Shown here: in pieces, positions 54,391 through 62,913 of the stretch
Layout of the letters: each line of letters opens with the position of its first letter
How positions within the stretch are numbered: position 1 is the first letter of the stretch
Assembly (NCBI GenBank): GCA_030765605.1
Contig: JAVCCG010000035.1
Span: 1-63,303, forward strand
Direction: 5' to 3'
DNA from: Candidatus Alcyoniella australis
GTDB lineage: Bacteria; Lernaellota; Lernaellaia; JAVCCG01; Alcyoniellaceae
DNA length: 63,303 bases
Translations under genes and position numbers: made by a program
The notes under the pieces: generated by a model
What the model saw: only the letters and a program-made list of their open reading frames with translations
The model's database searches: none
What the model was told of the DNA's origin: nothing

Positions 54391-57351
54391 TCAGGACAGT
54401 CCGTACTCCGCCCGTTCGATCAGCTCGACCTGCATGTCGTGGTTGAGGGTGACGAAGTAGGCGTTGTACCCGGAGATGCGCACCAGCAGCTGAGGGTACT
54501 GATCGGGATGGGCCATGGCATCGCGCAGAGTCTGCGAGGTCAGCGCGTTCATCTGCATCTGCATTCCGCCGAGCTCGAAATAGCCGTGAACGTATGCTTG
54601 CATCCGTTCTACAGCGCGCTCGCGCGAATCGTTGATCCCCGGAAAAACTTTAACGTTAAAGGCGATATTGTTGCTCAAATTGGCCGGATCCAACGCGGCC
54701 ACGTCGCGCAGATTGTCCAGCAGCTCGCGCGATGCTCCCGGCTGGGGCGTGAGCCCGGGGGTGAACGCCTTGCCCGCCATCCGCCCCGATGGCAGAGCGC
54801 CGGTCAAGGTGCCGAATGCCACGTGGTTGGACATCGACCAGAATCCCGTGGTGTACGGTCCGCCGCGGAAGTTGCGTTGCGCGGCGTAGAACTCGCGGGC
54901 CACCGCGGCAATGCGATCGGCCATCTGCACGGCCTCGGCGTCGCCGGATCCGAACAGCGGCACCTTGTGCTGCGCCCTGGACCTGATCACCGAATCGTCG
55001 GCAAAGTTCGAGTCGATCGCGCGCTTAAGATCGGAAAAGCTCACTTGAGATTTGTCGAACACCATTTGCTTTATCGCCAGCATTGAGTCGGTGACGTCGG
55101 CCAACCCGATGTTGGCCGTGCCGGTGGTGTTGTACAGCGCTCCGCCGGCGCTGGCGTCGCGGCCGCTGGAGATGCAGCCATCGATTAACGATGAAAGCAG
55201 CGGAGTGGGACGGATCAGCGCATGAGCCTCGCCCAGCAGGTTGTTGTACTCGACGGCCTGTTGCATGCAGAACCGGTACTGAGTCACGAACGCCTGGAAG
55301 AAATCCTCGAACTTTTCGAAAGCGCCGTTGTGGACGCTGCCGGTGCGCGGTCCGACCTGCCAGTTCATCAGCGGGTGACGGCCGTTGTTCAGCGCCATCT
55401 CCAGCGCCGCCACCATGTTCATCATCATCGCTCCGGTGTGCCCCATATGTTTGCCGGAGAGGGTCGGCTCCACGCAGCCGGTGGCCGACCAGTCGCGCAC
55501 GTGCTCGGGCGGATAGCTAAACTGCTCCAGCCCGGCGAAGACCGCCTTGTCGTTGTGCATCGAGGGGGTGGCCGAGGTGATCAGGTTTACCTCGCACAGC
55601 CTGCGCAGATAGGCGTCGCTGTTCTTGTCGGCGTGGTATCGCGCGTTAACGTTGGGGTCGCGGATCGCCAGTATCTCGGTGACCTTGAGCAGCACGTAGG
55701 TCATATCATTGACAGCGTCGTCTCCCTGCTGATCGACTCCGCCCAGGGTGATCGCCTGATCCGACGAGCTGCCGCCGAACAGATAGTTGCCGATGTCCGG
55801 AATCAGCGGCAGATGATCGGTGCAGGACATATACAAACAGCCGACCAGCTCGATTGCCTTGCGCACGTACGCCTCGCGTTCGGACTTCGATTCGAGCTTG
55901 CAAATCTCAGCGGCGAAATACGGCTGTAGGTATTGGTCGAGCCGTCCAAGCGACAGGCCGGTGTTGGTGTTCTCCATGTGCAGCGCAATCCAAACGATCC
56001 AGATCGCGTTGATCGCCTCGTCCAGGGTGCGCGCCGGGTTTTTTGGAACATGAGCACAGATCGCGGCCAGCCGCTCGAGCTCGGAGCGGCGGCCTTGGTC
56101 CGACTCGGACTGCGCCAGGCTAGCGGCGTGTGCTGCGAGGTTGGCTGCGTAGTCTTCAAGCCCCTGTAGGCAGATGCGCATCGCCTCGAGGTTCGTGCGT
56201 TGCTCTCCATCACCGTTTTCGATTGCATTGATCCGGCTCTGGATTTGATCGATGATGCCGGATGTTCCCAGTTTGAGCAGCTTGGGGAAATCGGGAATCG
56301 TGTGCGATACGCCCACCGACTTCCAGATGAAGTACACGGCGAAACGCTCGTCGATCTGCTGACACAGCGGCTTGTCGTGAACCTTGCGCACCTGCTCTCG
56401 CACGTTGCGCTGGGCCCAAAATGGAAATACCTCGTGGTGCAGCGTATCAACGGTCTGGGCGGAGATGTCGTAGGGGTTGAGCTCGCGCATCGGCAGCGAG
56501 AGCAGCTCGCCCCAGATCAACGTCCCGTGCGTATCAGGGTAGATCACTACCCCGATCTGCTCGGCCGTGGTCGTGCCTGCGAGCAAGTTGTGCTCGTGGA
56601 TCATCGGCTTGCGCTGTTGCATCAGGTGCCTGAAGGCCTGCGCCTGGCGCAGCTGCGGTGCCCAGGTACGGCCTTGCTGATCGGTCTCGAATCCGTTTTC
56701 CTTGAACCAGGCGGTGAGCAGCCGGGGGCGTTCGGCGCAGATCCGCGGGCGGGTATTAAAATGGACCTCCAACAGCCGCCTGAACCTGGGGAAGTCCTCC
56801 AGCGTGTATTGCGACAGGTACTGCTCCTCGAGAAACTGCACTCCCGAATCGTTCTGCGCACAGCGTAACGGCTCCGGATCCCGCAATGCGCGCGGCCTTT
56901 GCGCGGGCTGCGATTCGCCGGCAGTGCTCGCCGTCTGGGCGGCGGCGCGACGCTGGCGACGGGATTCCATTTTCGCCTGCTTCTTTCCCAGCAACAGCGA
57001 CAGATAAAAATTGAACAAGCTTAGGTACGACATGTTGCCGACCACCCGCAGCTTGTTCTTCATCAACAGGTTGAGAACCTCATTGGGGGTGATCTGCAGC
57101 ATGCGGCGCACCAGGTCGTCGTTGCCGAAGATCATTACCGCATTCGCATCGTCCGGACACGGTGACGCGACCCGCACTTTGCCCGATTTAAAAACCACCG
57201 CCAGATCGACGGTGGATTGCTCGGTCTTGATCCCCAGCGTAAAATCGATCGGCCCCTGGTCGCTGTAAAGCCGCTTTTTGAGGCTCGGGCGTAGGTTGTA
57301 GTTCAGCGCCAGGGCATGTAGCAGGATTCGAACCAGCAATTGAGTACGCAA
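54391..57351 (-). CDS. Glycyl radical enzyme (eliminase type) fused to an N-terminal SCP2-like domain
   Basis: 986 residues. The C-terminal 800 form a glycyl radical enzyme: active-site loop ATGCVEPTLSG with Cys626 and base Glu628, and radical loop RISGYNAYF with Gly961. The GCVEP form belongs to dehydratases, decarboxylases and lyases, not to pyruvate formate-lyase (which has Cys-Cys). Residues about 25-125 resemble an SCP2 sterol-carrier domain (PIDFTLGIKTE, AVVFKSGKVRVA, MIFGNDDLVRRML, KNKLRVVGNM), joined by a basic, low-complexity linker (about 128-165). Start TTG at 57351. No radical SAM activase lies within this window, yet one is required. The fusion suggests a hydrophobic or lipid-like substrate. 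Identity of the reaction is unknown. Confidence 0.86.
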   Translation of the reverse strand: MRTQLLVRILLHALALNYNLRPSLKKRLYSDQGPIDFTLGIKTEQSTVDLAVVFKSGKVRVASPCPDDANAVMIFGNDDLVRRMLQITPNEVLNLLMKNKLRVVGNMSYLSLFNFYLSLLLGKKQAKMESRRQRRAAAQTASTAGESQPAQRPRALRDPEPLRCAQNDSGVQFLEEQYLSQYTLEDFPRFRRLLEVHFNTRPRICAERPRLLTAWFKENGFETDQQGRTWAPQLRQAQAFRHLMQQRKPMIHEHNLLAGTTTAEQIGVVIYPDTHGTLIWGELLSLPMRELNPYDISAQTVDTLHHEVFPFWAQRNVREQVRKVHDKPLCQQIDERFAVYFIWKSVGVSHTIPDFPKLLKLGTSGIIDQIQSRINAIENGDGEQRTNLEAMRICLQGLEDYAANLAAHAASLAQSESDQGRRSELERLAAICAHVPKNPARTLDEAINAIWIVWIALHMENTNTGLSLGRLDQYLQPYFAAEICKLESKSEREAYVRKAIELVGCLYMSCTDHLPLIPDIGNYLFGGSSSDQAITLGGVDQQGDDAVNDMTYVLLKVTEILAIRDPNVNARYHADKNSDAYLRRLCEVNLITSATPSMHNDKAVFAGLEQFSYPPEHVRDWSATGCVEPTLSGKHMGHTGAMMMNMVAALEMALNNGRHPLMNWQVGPRTGSVHNGAFEKFEDFFQAFVTQYRFCMQQAVEYNNLLGEAHALIRPTPLLSSLIDGCISSGRDASAGGALYNTTGTANIGLADVTDSMLAIKQMVFDKSQVSFSDLKRAIDSNFADDSVIRSRAQHKVPLFGSGDAEAVQMADRIAAVAREFYAAQRNFRGGPYTTGFWSMSNHVAFGTLTGALPSGRMAGKAFTPGLTPQPGASRELLDNLRDVAALDPANLSNNIAFNVKVFPGINDSRERAVERMQAYVHGYFELGGMQMQMNALTSQTLRDAMAHPDQYPQLLVRISGYNAYFVTLNHDMQVELIERAEYGLS

Positions 57352-57404
57352 TTTGATGGTTCTCCAGATTCGGGATTAACAGGCTCGATTTTTGTATATC
57401 ACGA

Positions 57405-58796
57405 TCACGACGCAGACACACTGGCAACCTGTTCCCTGGCGACCTTGCGACGAATCACGATCGATGCCCAGAACGCGGAGAGCAGCCCGGAGAAAACGCC
57501 GGCCACGACCATCCCGATCAGCACGCCCTTAAAGCCATAGAGCTTCGCGCCGAACCAGGCCATAGGAAGTTGCAACACGAACAGACGGATCACCGAGTTC
57601 GCAGCGCTGTCGATCGGTCGATTGATCGCGTTCATCGCACCGATGGACGTCATACACATCCCGCGGAAGGCAAAGGAAATCGGCATGATGATCAAGTAGA
57701 TTGCCAGCTCGGCCATTACCGCGGCTTCGGCGGTAAAGATCTTGGATAGTGGCCTGGAAAATACTGCCAGGGTCACCATGCAGAACAATCCCCAGATCAA
57801 GCAGCTGACAAAGCCGATGTGCAATGCCGAGCTGACGCGATCAAAGGAACGCGCTCCCCAGTTCTGACCGATGAACGGAACGATCGAGGCGCCCATGGCG
57901 ATCAACGGAATGGCGGCGAAATGCTCGATCCTGCTGCCGGCGCTGAACGCCGCCACGCTGGAGTTGCCGAAGCCGCTGACGATGTTGATGATGATTCCGG
58001 CGGCGATCGGCATCAGCATGTAGCTTCCCGCCGCTGGAAATCCGACGTGGCAAATATCGGCCCAAGATCTGAGCAGACCGCGTATTCTCAGTGATTCGCG
58101 ACGCAGCATCTGTTTGCGGTAAATTAGAATGTACAGCGAGGCGCACAGCGCCACCGAACGGCTGATCACCGTGGCCAGGGCCGCGCCCTGAATCCCCATT
58201 GCCGGCACCGGTCCCAGACCGAAGATGAACAGCGGATCGAGCAGCGCGTTGAGCCCCAAATCGGCGGTCATGATGATGCTGGGCGTGAGCGTGTCGCCGG
58301 TGGACCGGATGGCGTTGTTGCCGATGATCGGGATCACCACGAACAGCATGCCGGTGAACCAGATGTTCATATAGTCCATCACCAGCGGCAGCGTGCTCTG
58401 ATCGGCGCCCATCAGCTTGGCGATCCGCTCAAGTGAGATATAGCCCGCCACCAGCAGGATGAACGTCATCAGCAGACCCAGCAGCAGCGCGTGCATGGTG
58501 TAGCGCAACACGCCGCTTTGGTCGCCCCTGCCGATCGAACGCGAGAGCACCGACGCGGCTCCGGTTCCGATCCCCATCACCAGACCGTGAATCACCATCA
58601 CCATCGGGAAGGTGTAGCCCATCGCCGCCAGGGGTTGCGTGCCAAGGCGCGAGACAAAATAGGTGTCGGTGATGTTGAACATCGCGCCGGCGACGAAGCC
58701 GATCATCATCGAGGCGCTCATCCGTAAAAGGGTCGGGCCCACCCTGCCCTGGACCAGCGAGTCCAGACGGCCGGTCGTGTTTTGTTCGGACGACAT
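57405..58796 (-). CDS. MATE-family multidrug/metabolite efflux transporter
   Basis: A 463-residue inner-membrane antiporter with 12 predicted helices in two bundles. Motifs include MIGFVAGAMFNITDTYFVSRLG, ALAAMGYTFP-type first-bundle residues (QPLAAMGYTFPM), SRSIGRGD, and the second-bundle FGNSSVAAFSAGSRIEHF and GQNWGARSFDRV. MATE proteins exchange Na+ or H+ for cationic or other organic compounds. A broken TetR-type regulator lies 8 bases upstream of its start codon, an arrangement usual for regulator-pump pairs, so expression may now be unregulated. Confidence 0.92.
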   Translation of the reverse strand: MSSEQNTTGRLDSLVQGRVGPTLLRMSASMMIGFVAGAMFNITDTYFVSRLGTQPLAAMGYTFPMVMVIHGLVMGIGTGAASVLSRSIGRGDQSGVLRYTMHALLLGLLMTFILLVAGYISLERIAKLMGADQSTLPLVMDYMNIWFTGMLFVVIPIIGNNAIRSTGDTLTPSIIMTADLGLNALLDPLFIFGLGPVPAMGIQGAALATVISRSVALCASLYILIYRKQMLRRESLRIRGLLRSWADICHVGFPAAGSYMLMPIAAGIIINIVSGFGNSSVAAFSAGSRIEHFAAIPLIAMGASIVPFIGQNWGARSFDRVSSALHIGFVSCLIWGLFCMVTLAVFSRPLSKIFTAEAAVMAELAIYLIIMPISFAFRGMCMTSIGAMNAINRPIDSAANSVIRLFVLQLPMAWFGAKLYGFKGVLIGMVVAGVFSGLLSAFWASIVIRRKVAREQVASVSAS

Positions 58797-58804
58797 CGGC
58801 GGAA

Positions 58805-59118
58805 TCAGCGCTCCTTGGAAGCCCTACGGTGAGGGTTGTTTATCGCCGTTATTCTCCCCTGTGTAAACCCGGCGATGAAATCGACGTACTCTTCGAGCTG
58901 ATCGTCGCTCAGCGGAATCCTTTTATCATGTCGATCTGGTTGGGGCCGAAGCTGAAGTGAACGCATTGGCCGAGCAAGCTGCGCAGAAACTGCCGCAGCT
59001 TCTGCTCGGCGGTCATCTCGGCGTGAGTGGCAGCGCTAAATCCCTTTTCGCTGAACACGGCGCATGCCGCATTGAGAATGCCGACCCTGGTCTGGTCGCC
59101 GTCCTTGCGCGTTCCCAT
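58805..59118 (-). pseudogene. Decayed TetR/CecR-type regulator of the MATE gene
   Basis: From ATG 59118 the frame gives GDQTRVGILNAACAVFSEKG, the first helix of a TetR DNA-binding domain, and ATHAEM. It then jumps to TAEQKLRQFLRSLLGQ, a segment that belongs in the ligand domain. The helix-turn-helix and much of the core (roughly 90 residues) are missing. The frame stops at 58909, but in the next frame the sequence continues with LSDDQLEEYVDFIAGFTQ and GRITAI to a stop at 58805, the normal C-terminus of CecR-like regulators. So an internal deletion plus a frameshift have inactivated it. It directly precedes the MATE gene. Confidence 0.75.
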
Positions 59119-59386
59119 TGTGATTTCCCATATCCAATGCTTAATTAGAACAGAGATTTTAATTCCACATATTATGTTAGGTCGTAAGATTTCACCCTTT
59201 CGACCATCGAGCAGCCGTTTTGTTGCAATGATTACTTACAGCGAATGGTCAAGTATGTTTTACATTATTAAATCTTATTGAAAACACAACTAGCATCAGC
59301 TTGCAAAGCTGCACCATATGGCGCGTTTGATAATGCCCTGTCGATCGGGTGAGACAATGATAACCACAATTTCTCAGGGAGGGACT

Positions 59387-60100
59387 ATGGCGGCAGACGG
59401 ACCACAAGGCTGTGTCGAGGCGGCTGAGGGACCGATTATTCCCAAACCGGATATTTCTCAATCGCCCGCGGGCGATCCAGTAAAGGAGACGGCCAAGATG
59501 CAAGTTATGGTGGGCAAAGAGGCGCCCGATTTCGGCGCGAACGCTTTTTTCAACGGCGGTTTCACCAGCGTCAAGCTCTCGGACTTCAGGGGCAAGTGGG
59601 TGTTCCTGTGCTTCTACCCCGGGGACTTCACCTTCGTCTGACCCACGGAATTGTCTGCGGTCGCAGGCAAAGCCGCCAAGTTCGAGGAGCTGGGAGTTCA
59701 GGTTTTGGCGTGCAGCACTGACAGCCGTTTCGTTCATAAAATCTGGCAGGAGCAGGAGCTGTCCAAGATGGTGGACGGCGGATTTCCGTTCCCGATGCTT
59801 TCCGACGCCGGCGGCAAGATCGGCTCGGTCTACGGTATCTACGACGAGGCCGCGGGCGTTGACGTGCGCGGCCGATTCATCATCGACCCCGATGGAGTGA
59901 TCCAGGCGATCGAGATCCTGACCCCGCCGGTGGGCCGCAAGGTCAACGAATCGATCCGCCAACTCCAGGCGTTCCAGCACGTGCGCGCCACCAAAGGCGC
60001 GGAAGTCTGCCCGGCCGGTTGGGAGCCCGGTGATCCGGTGCTCAAGGTCGGCCCGGAACTGGTGGGCAATGTCTGGAAGGTCTGGAAGCCCGGCGAATAG
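59387..60100 (+). CDS. Selenocysteine-containing peroxiredoxin (AhpC/Prx1 type), TGA = Sec85
   Basis: A 237-residue 2-Cys peroxiredoxin if TGA at 59639-59641 is read as selenocysteine. The frame before it reads [16 protein letters not shown] and after it [18 protein letters not shown]; family members have FTFVCPTE, so the TGA replaces exactly the peroxidatic Cys. Resolving Cys208 is in GAEVCPAGW, as in Prx1/AhpC. The start ATG at 59387 follows AGGGAGGG. There is an N-terminal extension of about 45 residues ([18 protein letters not shown]) before the Prx fold. Reading frame and conservation are intact on both sides, and a SECIS hairpin follows the TGA. A pseudogene with a nonsense mutation is far less likely. 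It should reduce peroxides; SelA, SelB, SelC and SelD must be elsewhere. Confidence 0.92.
59639..59670 (+). promoter_or_regulatory. Sec codon and bacterial SECIS element
   Basis: After TGA (59639-59641) and a 9-base gap, TTGTCTGC (59651-59658) pairs with GCAGGCAA (59663-59670) in an 8-bp stem with one T-G pair, closed by the loop GGTC (59659-59662). The GGUC loop and the 17 bases between TGA and the loop closely match the E. coli fdhF SECIS that SelB recognises. Confidence 0.88.
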
Positions 60101-60133
60101 TCCCCAATCCGATCGACAGGGTTCGCACATCCG

Positions 60134-60160
60134 CCCCCACGTATTGCGCGTGGGGGTTTT
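60134..60160 (+). terminator. Rho-independent terminator of the peroxiredoxin gene
   Basis: CCCCCACG (60134-60141) and CGTGGGGG (60149-60156) form an 8-bp stem with a 7-base loop, followed by TTTTCTC. Confidence 0.85.
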
Positions 60161-60173
60161 CTCATGTTGGTTC

Positions 60174-60839
60174 CTATTCAGGCTTGCGCATCAGGCAGAC
60201 GCCCTGTGTCGGGAACTCGCAGTCCCATCCCAGGCTCTGCGCGATCCAGCGCAGCGTCAGCTCGGCGTAGAACACAACGTGCGTCGGGTCGCGGCGAAAA
60301 TGCCAGTTCGCAAAATCTTGCGTCTCATCGATCAAGCAGGTGCTCAGGCCCAGCCATCCGCCGGGCCGCAGCAGCGCATCAAAGCGGGCGAACTCCTCAT
60401 CCGGCCGATGGAAGTGCTCAATGGTCTCGCTGCAAACTACCAACTCATATTTCGCTGCCAGCGCCGCGGGGTCGGGATGAAAAAACGGATCGTACAGCTT
60501 CATCCGATGCCCGGCCTCACGCAGCATTGCGGCCAGGGTCGAGTCCGGACCCGATCCGTAGTCAAGCCCGCTCTGCGCCGGTTCAAGTCTGGCCAGCAAC
60601 GGATCGACCAGCTTGGAGAGGAACTTGCGGTGGCCCGGATCCGACGAATCGTTTTGGTGCAACAGGTATCGCCGGTACTCCTCCTCCGCTGTCGGCCGCT
60701 GCCGTGGATGCAGATAAATCGCAGCGCACCGCGCGCAACGCAGGTAATTTCGACCATCAACGCTTTTCAGCATCGATATGTCGCGCGCCGCGCAGACCAC
60801 GCATGCCGCGCCATTTTGTATAAAAGTATTTTTACACAT
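60174..60839 (-). CDS. SAM-dependent methyltransferase with N-terminal zinc ribbon
   Basis: A 221-residue class I methyltransferase. Residues 13-40 carry two Cys pairs (CVVC and CARC) of a zinc ribbon, then a region EEYRRYLLHQND. The SAM site is LDYGSGPDSTLAAMLREAG, with post-motif ETIEHFHRPDEEF and GWLGLSTCLID. This type methylates small molecules or sugars. It is followed on the same strand, upstream by 20 bases, by the asparagine-synthetase-like gene. Substrate unknown. Confidence 0.82.
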   Translation of the reverse strand: MCKNTFIQNGAACVVCAARDISMLKSVDGRNYLRCARCAAIYLHPRQRPTAEEEYRRYLLHQNDSSDPGHRKFLSKLVDPLLARLEPAQSGLDYGSGPDSTLAAMLREAGHRMKLYDPFFHPDPAALAAKYELVVCSETIEHFHRPDEEFARFDALLRPGGWLGLSTCLIDETQDFANWHFRRDPTHVVFYAELTLRWIAQSLGWDCEFPTQGVCLMRKPE

Positions 60840-60859
60840 CGTTGGGCTTGGGCAATAAG

Positions 60860-62722
60860 CTATGTGGCTGAAAGTTTTTCCAACATCGCCACTGTCTGCT
60901 GAATCGTCAGCAAGCCGAGCACCTGCTGCAACATCCGCTTAACATTACGTTGTGATGTGATCAGTAAAAACGGAGCCTTCAACTTCAGATACGAGTGATC
61001 CGCGCCCTCAATGCCCAACACCGTCTCGGCCACATCTAGCAGCAGCCCCACTCGCTGCGGCCTGATGCTATCGAGTAGGCGTTCATTCTCGATCAGCTTG
61101 CGCACCTGCGGCCAGCAACGTCTGATGGCGGTCACCTGCCAACCGGCACCGACGCATGGGTTGTGCAGTCCCTTCTCAGCTACCCTTAGGTCTGGGAAGG
61201 TGCTGCGTGCGATCATCCGCGCGTCCCAGCGTGCGCTGTTGAACGGCAGCGTTGCCAGCTCTGGATCGAGCCTTACCATCATCTCGAAATGTACCCGCTC
61301 CTGAGATCTGTCATCCAGAGAGAGTTGCTGGTAGGCCCGCACCAGATCGATATTGAACAGTGGATTGAAATCGACACCGATTAGATCATTGTGCAACTTC
61401 GCGTGGCCGCCCCACCGCGGCAGTGTTTGGCGCAAATACAGAGCATCAATGAAATGGCCTGCATCCAGACCGCGCTGCCTGAGGTCTTCCAACCATTGCT
61501 CGGCCCGTCTGCGCTGGCTGTAGAATAAATCCCACGGCAGAAGCCAGCCGAAATTGTCCCAGTCCTGCACGTATACTCTAGCCGAGGGACCCACGGCGGA
61601 TGGGCGCATTTTACGAAACGTCTCGCCGATCCTACCCAGGGGGCTGTCCGGAAGCGGGCCGATCCCCAGTGAGGCACGCCGGTAGAGCTCTCCTCCTAGG
61701 CCATTGATTCTGATCTGTGTTTCATCGTTGGTCGACACCTTCAGATCCCAGGCGTTGAGCGAACCCTCGGTGACCAAAACGTGGCGTTCAATCGATCCCA
61801 TCAGATCGTACTCATCGCCAAGATCCTGTCGCTCGAAATCAAGCCCTTTCTGTTTGGCGATCATCGATGCCGAGGCCACGTCGCCGTGCTCCTGCGGCGC
61901 ACGGATCATGAACTTATCGACCTTATCGATCAATCCGGCGTTGTCCAGCATGCTGAGCACGAGTCGGCTGTCCTTTCCGCCGGTGAGTGCGCCGATCACT
62001 GGGCCCTTCGCGCCTTCGAGCCATCTGGTGTTTTTCGACAAGGTTTGGGCCAAGCGGTCCCAATCCTGACCGCCTGCGGGATTGCGATTGAGAAAGAACA
62101 GAGGATCGAGTTCATGTTCCTCCACTTTACCCGTGGACGTTTTGATCTCCAGGTATTTGTCCGACGCCACAAAGCGCACGTCCTGGACAGCCGTACCATC
62201 AGTGCAATATGGAAAAGTGCGTGTGATTAAAGTCGCCAAGGTATCCTGATTTGGGATCAACGGCCGATCCAAGGCCCGCAGCACCTCCCACAGTAAGCGC
62301 CCCCGGTTTGACAACGCGATCAATTCCGGCTGATCCAAAACAAACAGCATCTGCGTGCCGATTGCCGAACTCCCGGCCACGACTCGTTGTTCCGAAGCCA
62401 ACACCCCGGACCACTCGCCGTTGTAGTCGTTCCAGATGTCGGTAAATTTGCCGTGCAACAGCTCGGCTGCACCCAAAGGGTCGCCTGTGTCGCGGCTCAT
62501 CCCGTAACCGGCCACAATCGCCGCAGCACTGTCCTGCTGTTCGTACAACGAGGTCCGGTTCAGCTTGTCGCCCTTTTGCCAGAACCAGATTTCTACGTTG
62601 CCGATGGTATTCCGCTCCGAGCGATCGTAATTGAAAGGCAACACTGATCCCAACCGATCTGTGCGATCCGCGAGGGGCCGCAGTTGGTTGCGATAGACTA
62701 CAGTCAAATAAGCGCAAGGCAT
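60860..62722 (-). CDS. Asparagine-synthetase-like ATP-dependent amide ligase
   Basis: A 620-residue protein with an N-terminal glutaminase-like fold and a C-terminal synthetase domain. The pyrophosphatase loop is GALTGGKDSRLVL (family SGGxDS). The N-terminus is MPCAYLTV, so there is no Cys immediately after Met; glutamine-dependent members need MC, so this one probably cannot hydrolyse glutamine. Members like this occur in capsule, antibiotic and exopolysaccharide loci, forming amides on sugars or peptides. Neighbours are a methyltransferase and a GT4 gene, fitting a surface-polysaccharide locus. Confidence 0.8.
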   Translation of the reverse strand: MPCAYLTVVYRNQLRPLADRTDRLGSVLPFNYDRSERNTIGNVEIWFWQKGDKLNRTSLYEQQDSAAAIVAGYGMSRDTGDPLGAAELLHGKFTDIWNDYNGEWSGVLASEQRVVAGSSAIGTQMLFVLDQPELIALSNRGRLLWEVLRALDRPLIPNQDTLATLITRTFPYCTDGTAVQDVRFVASDKYLEIKTSTGKVEEHELDPLFFLNRNPAGGQDWDRLAQTLSKNTRWLEGAKGPVIGALTGGKDSRLVLSMLDNAGLIDKVDKFMIRAPQEHGDVASASMIAKQKGLDFERQDLGDEYDLMGSIERHVLVTEGSLNAWDLKVSTNDETQIRINGLGGELYRRASLGIGPLPDSPLGRIGETFRKMRPSAVGPSARVYVQDWDNFGWLLPWDLFYSQRRRAEQWLEDLRQRGLDAGHFIDALYLRQTLPRWGGHAKLHNDLIGVDFNPLFNIDLVRAYQQLSLDDRSQERVHFEMMVRLDPELATLPFNSARWDARMIARSTFPDLRVAEKGLHNPCVGAGWQVTAIRRCWPQVRKLIENERLLDSIRPQRVGLLLDVAETVLGIEGADHSYLKLKAPFLLITSQRNVKRMLQQVLGLLTIQQTVAMLEKLSAT

Positions 62723-62913
62723 TATTGTGTTCCCTCAAATTCATAGTACGGTCTTCTGGGCCGATTCTAAGTGCAGCTTCGCTTGCATGCAACGCTTGGG
62801 GCGGCCGTGGCAGCCACACATCTCCCTGCTGTTGCGCTCAGAGTTTCGTCCCGGGCGATGCAATGGTAGTATTGCGTTGTTTCTGATAATTTCTGCTTTT
62901 GAGGTCTTGTTTC

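Noticed and set aside
54391-54393. Missing intergenic sequence between kinase and glycyl radical gene
   Set aside because: The two stops simply abut as TGATCA; both proteins have normal C-termini, so this is not a fusion or truncation.
58909-59118. Small intact 69-residue regulator
   Set aside because: Only fragments of a TetR fold are present and the C-terminus continues in another frame; it is a pseudogene.
59318-59641. Stand-alone ORF ending in a TGA, followed by a separate ORF at 59651-60100
   Set aside because: Both halves are one peroxiredoxin; the TGA is at the catalytic Cys and is followed by a SECIS, so it is read as Sec.
62860-62875. Inverted repeat GCAAT-N6-ATTGC as a terminator
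   Set aside because: Short arms and no U-tract; kept only as a note in the GT4 entry.
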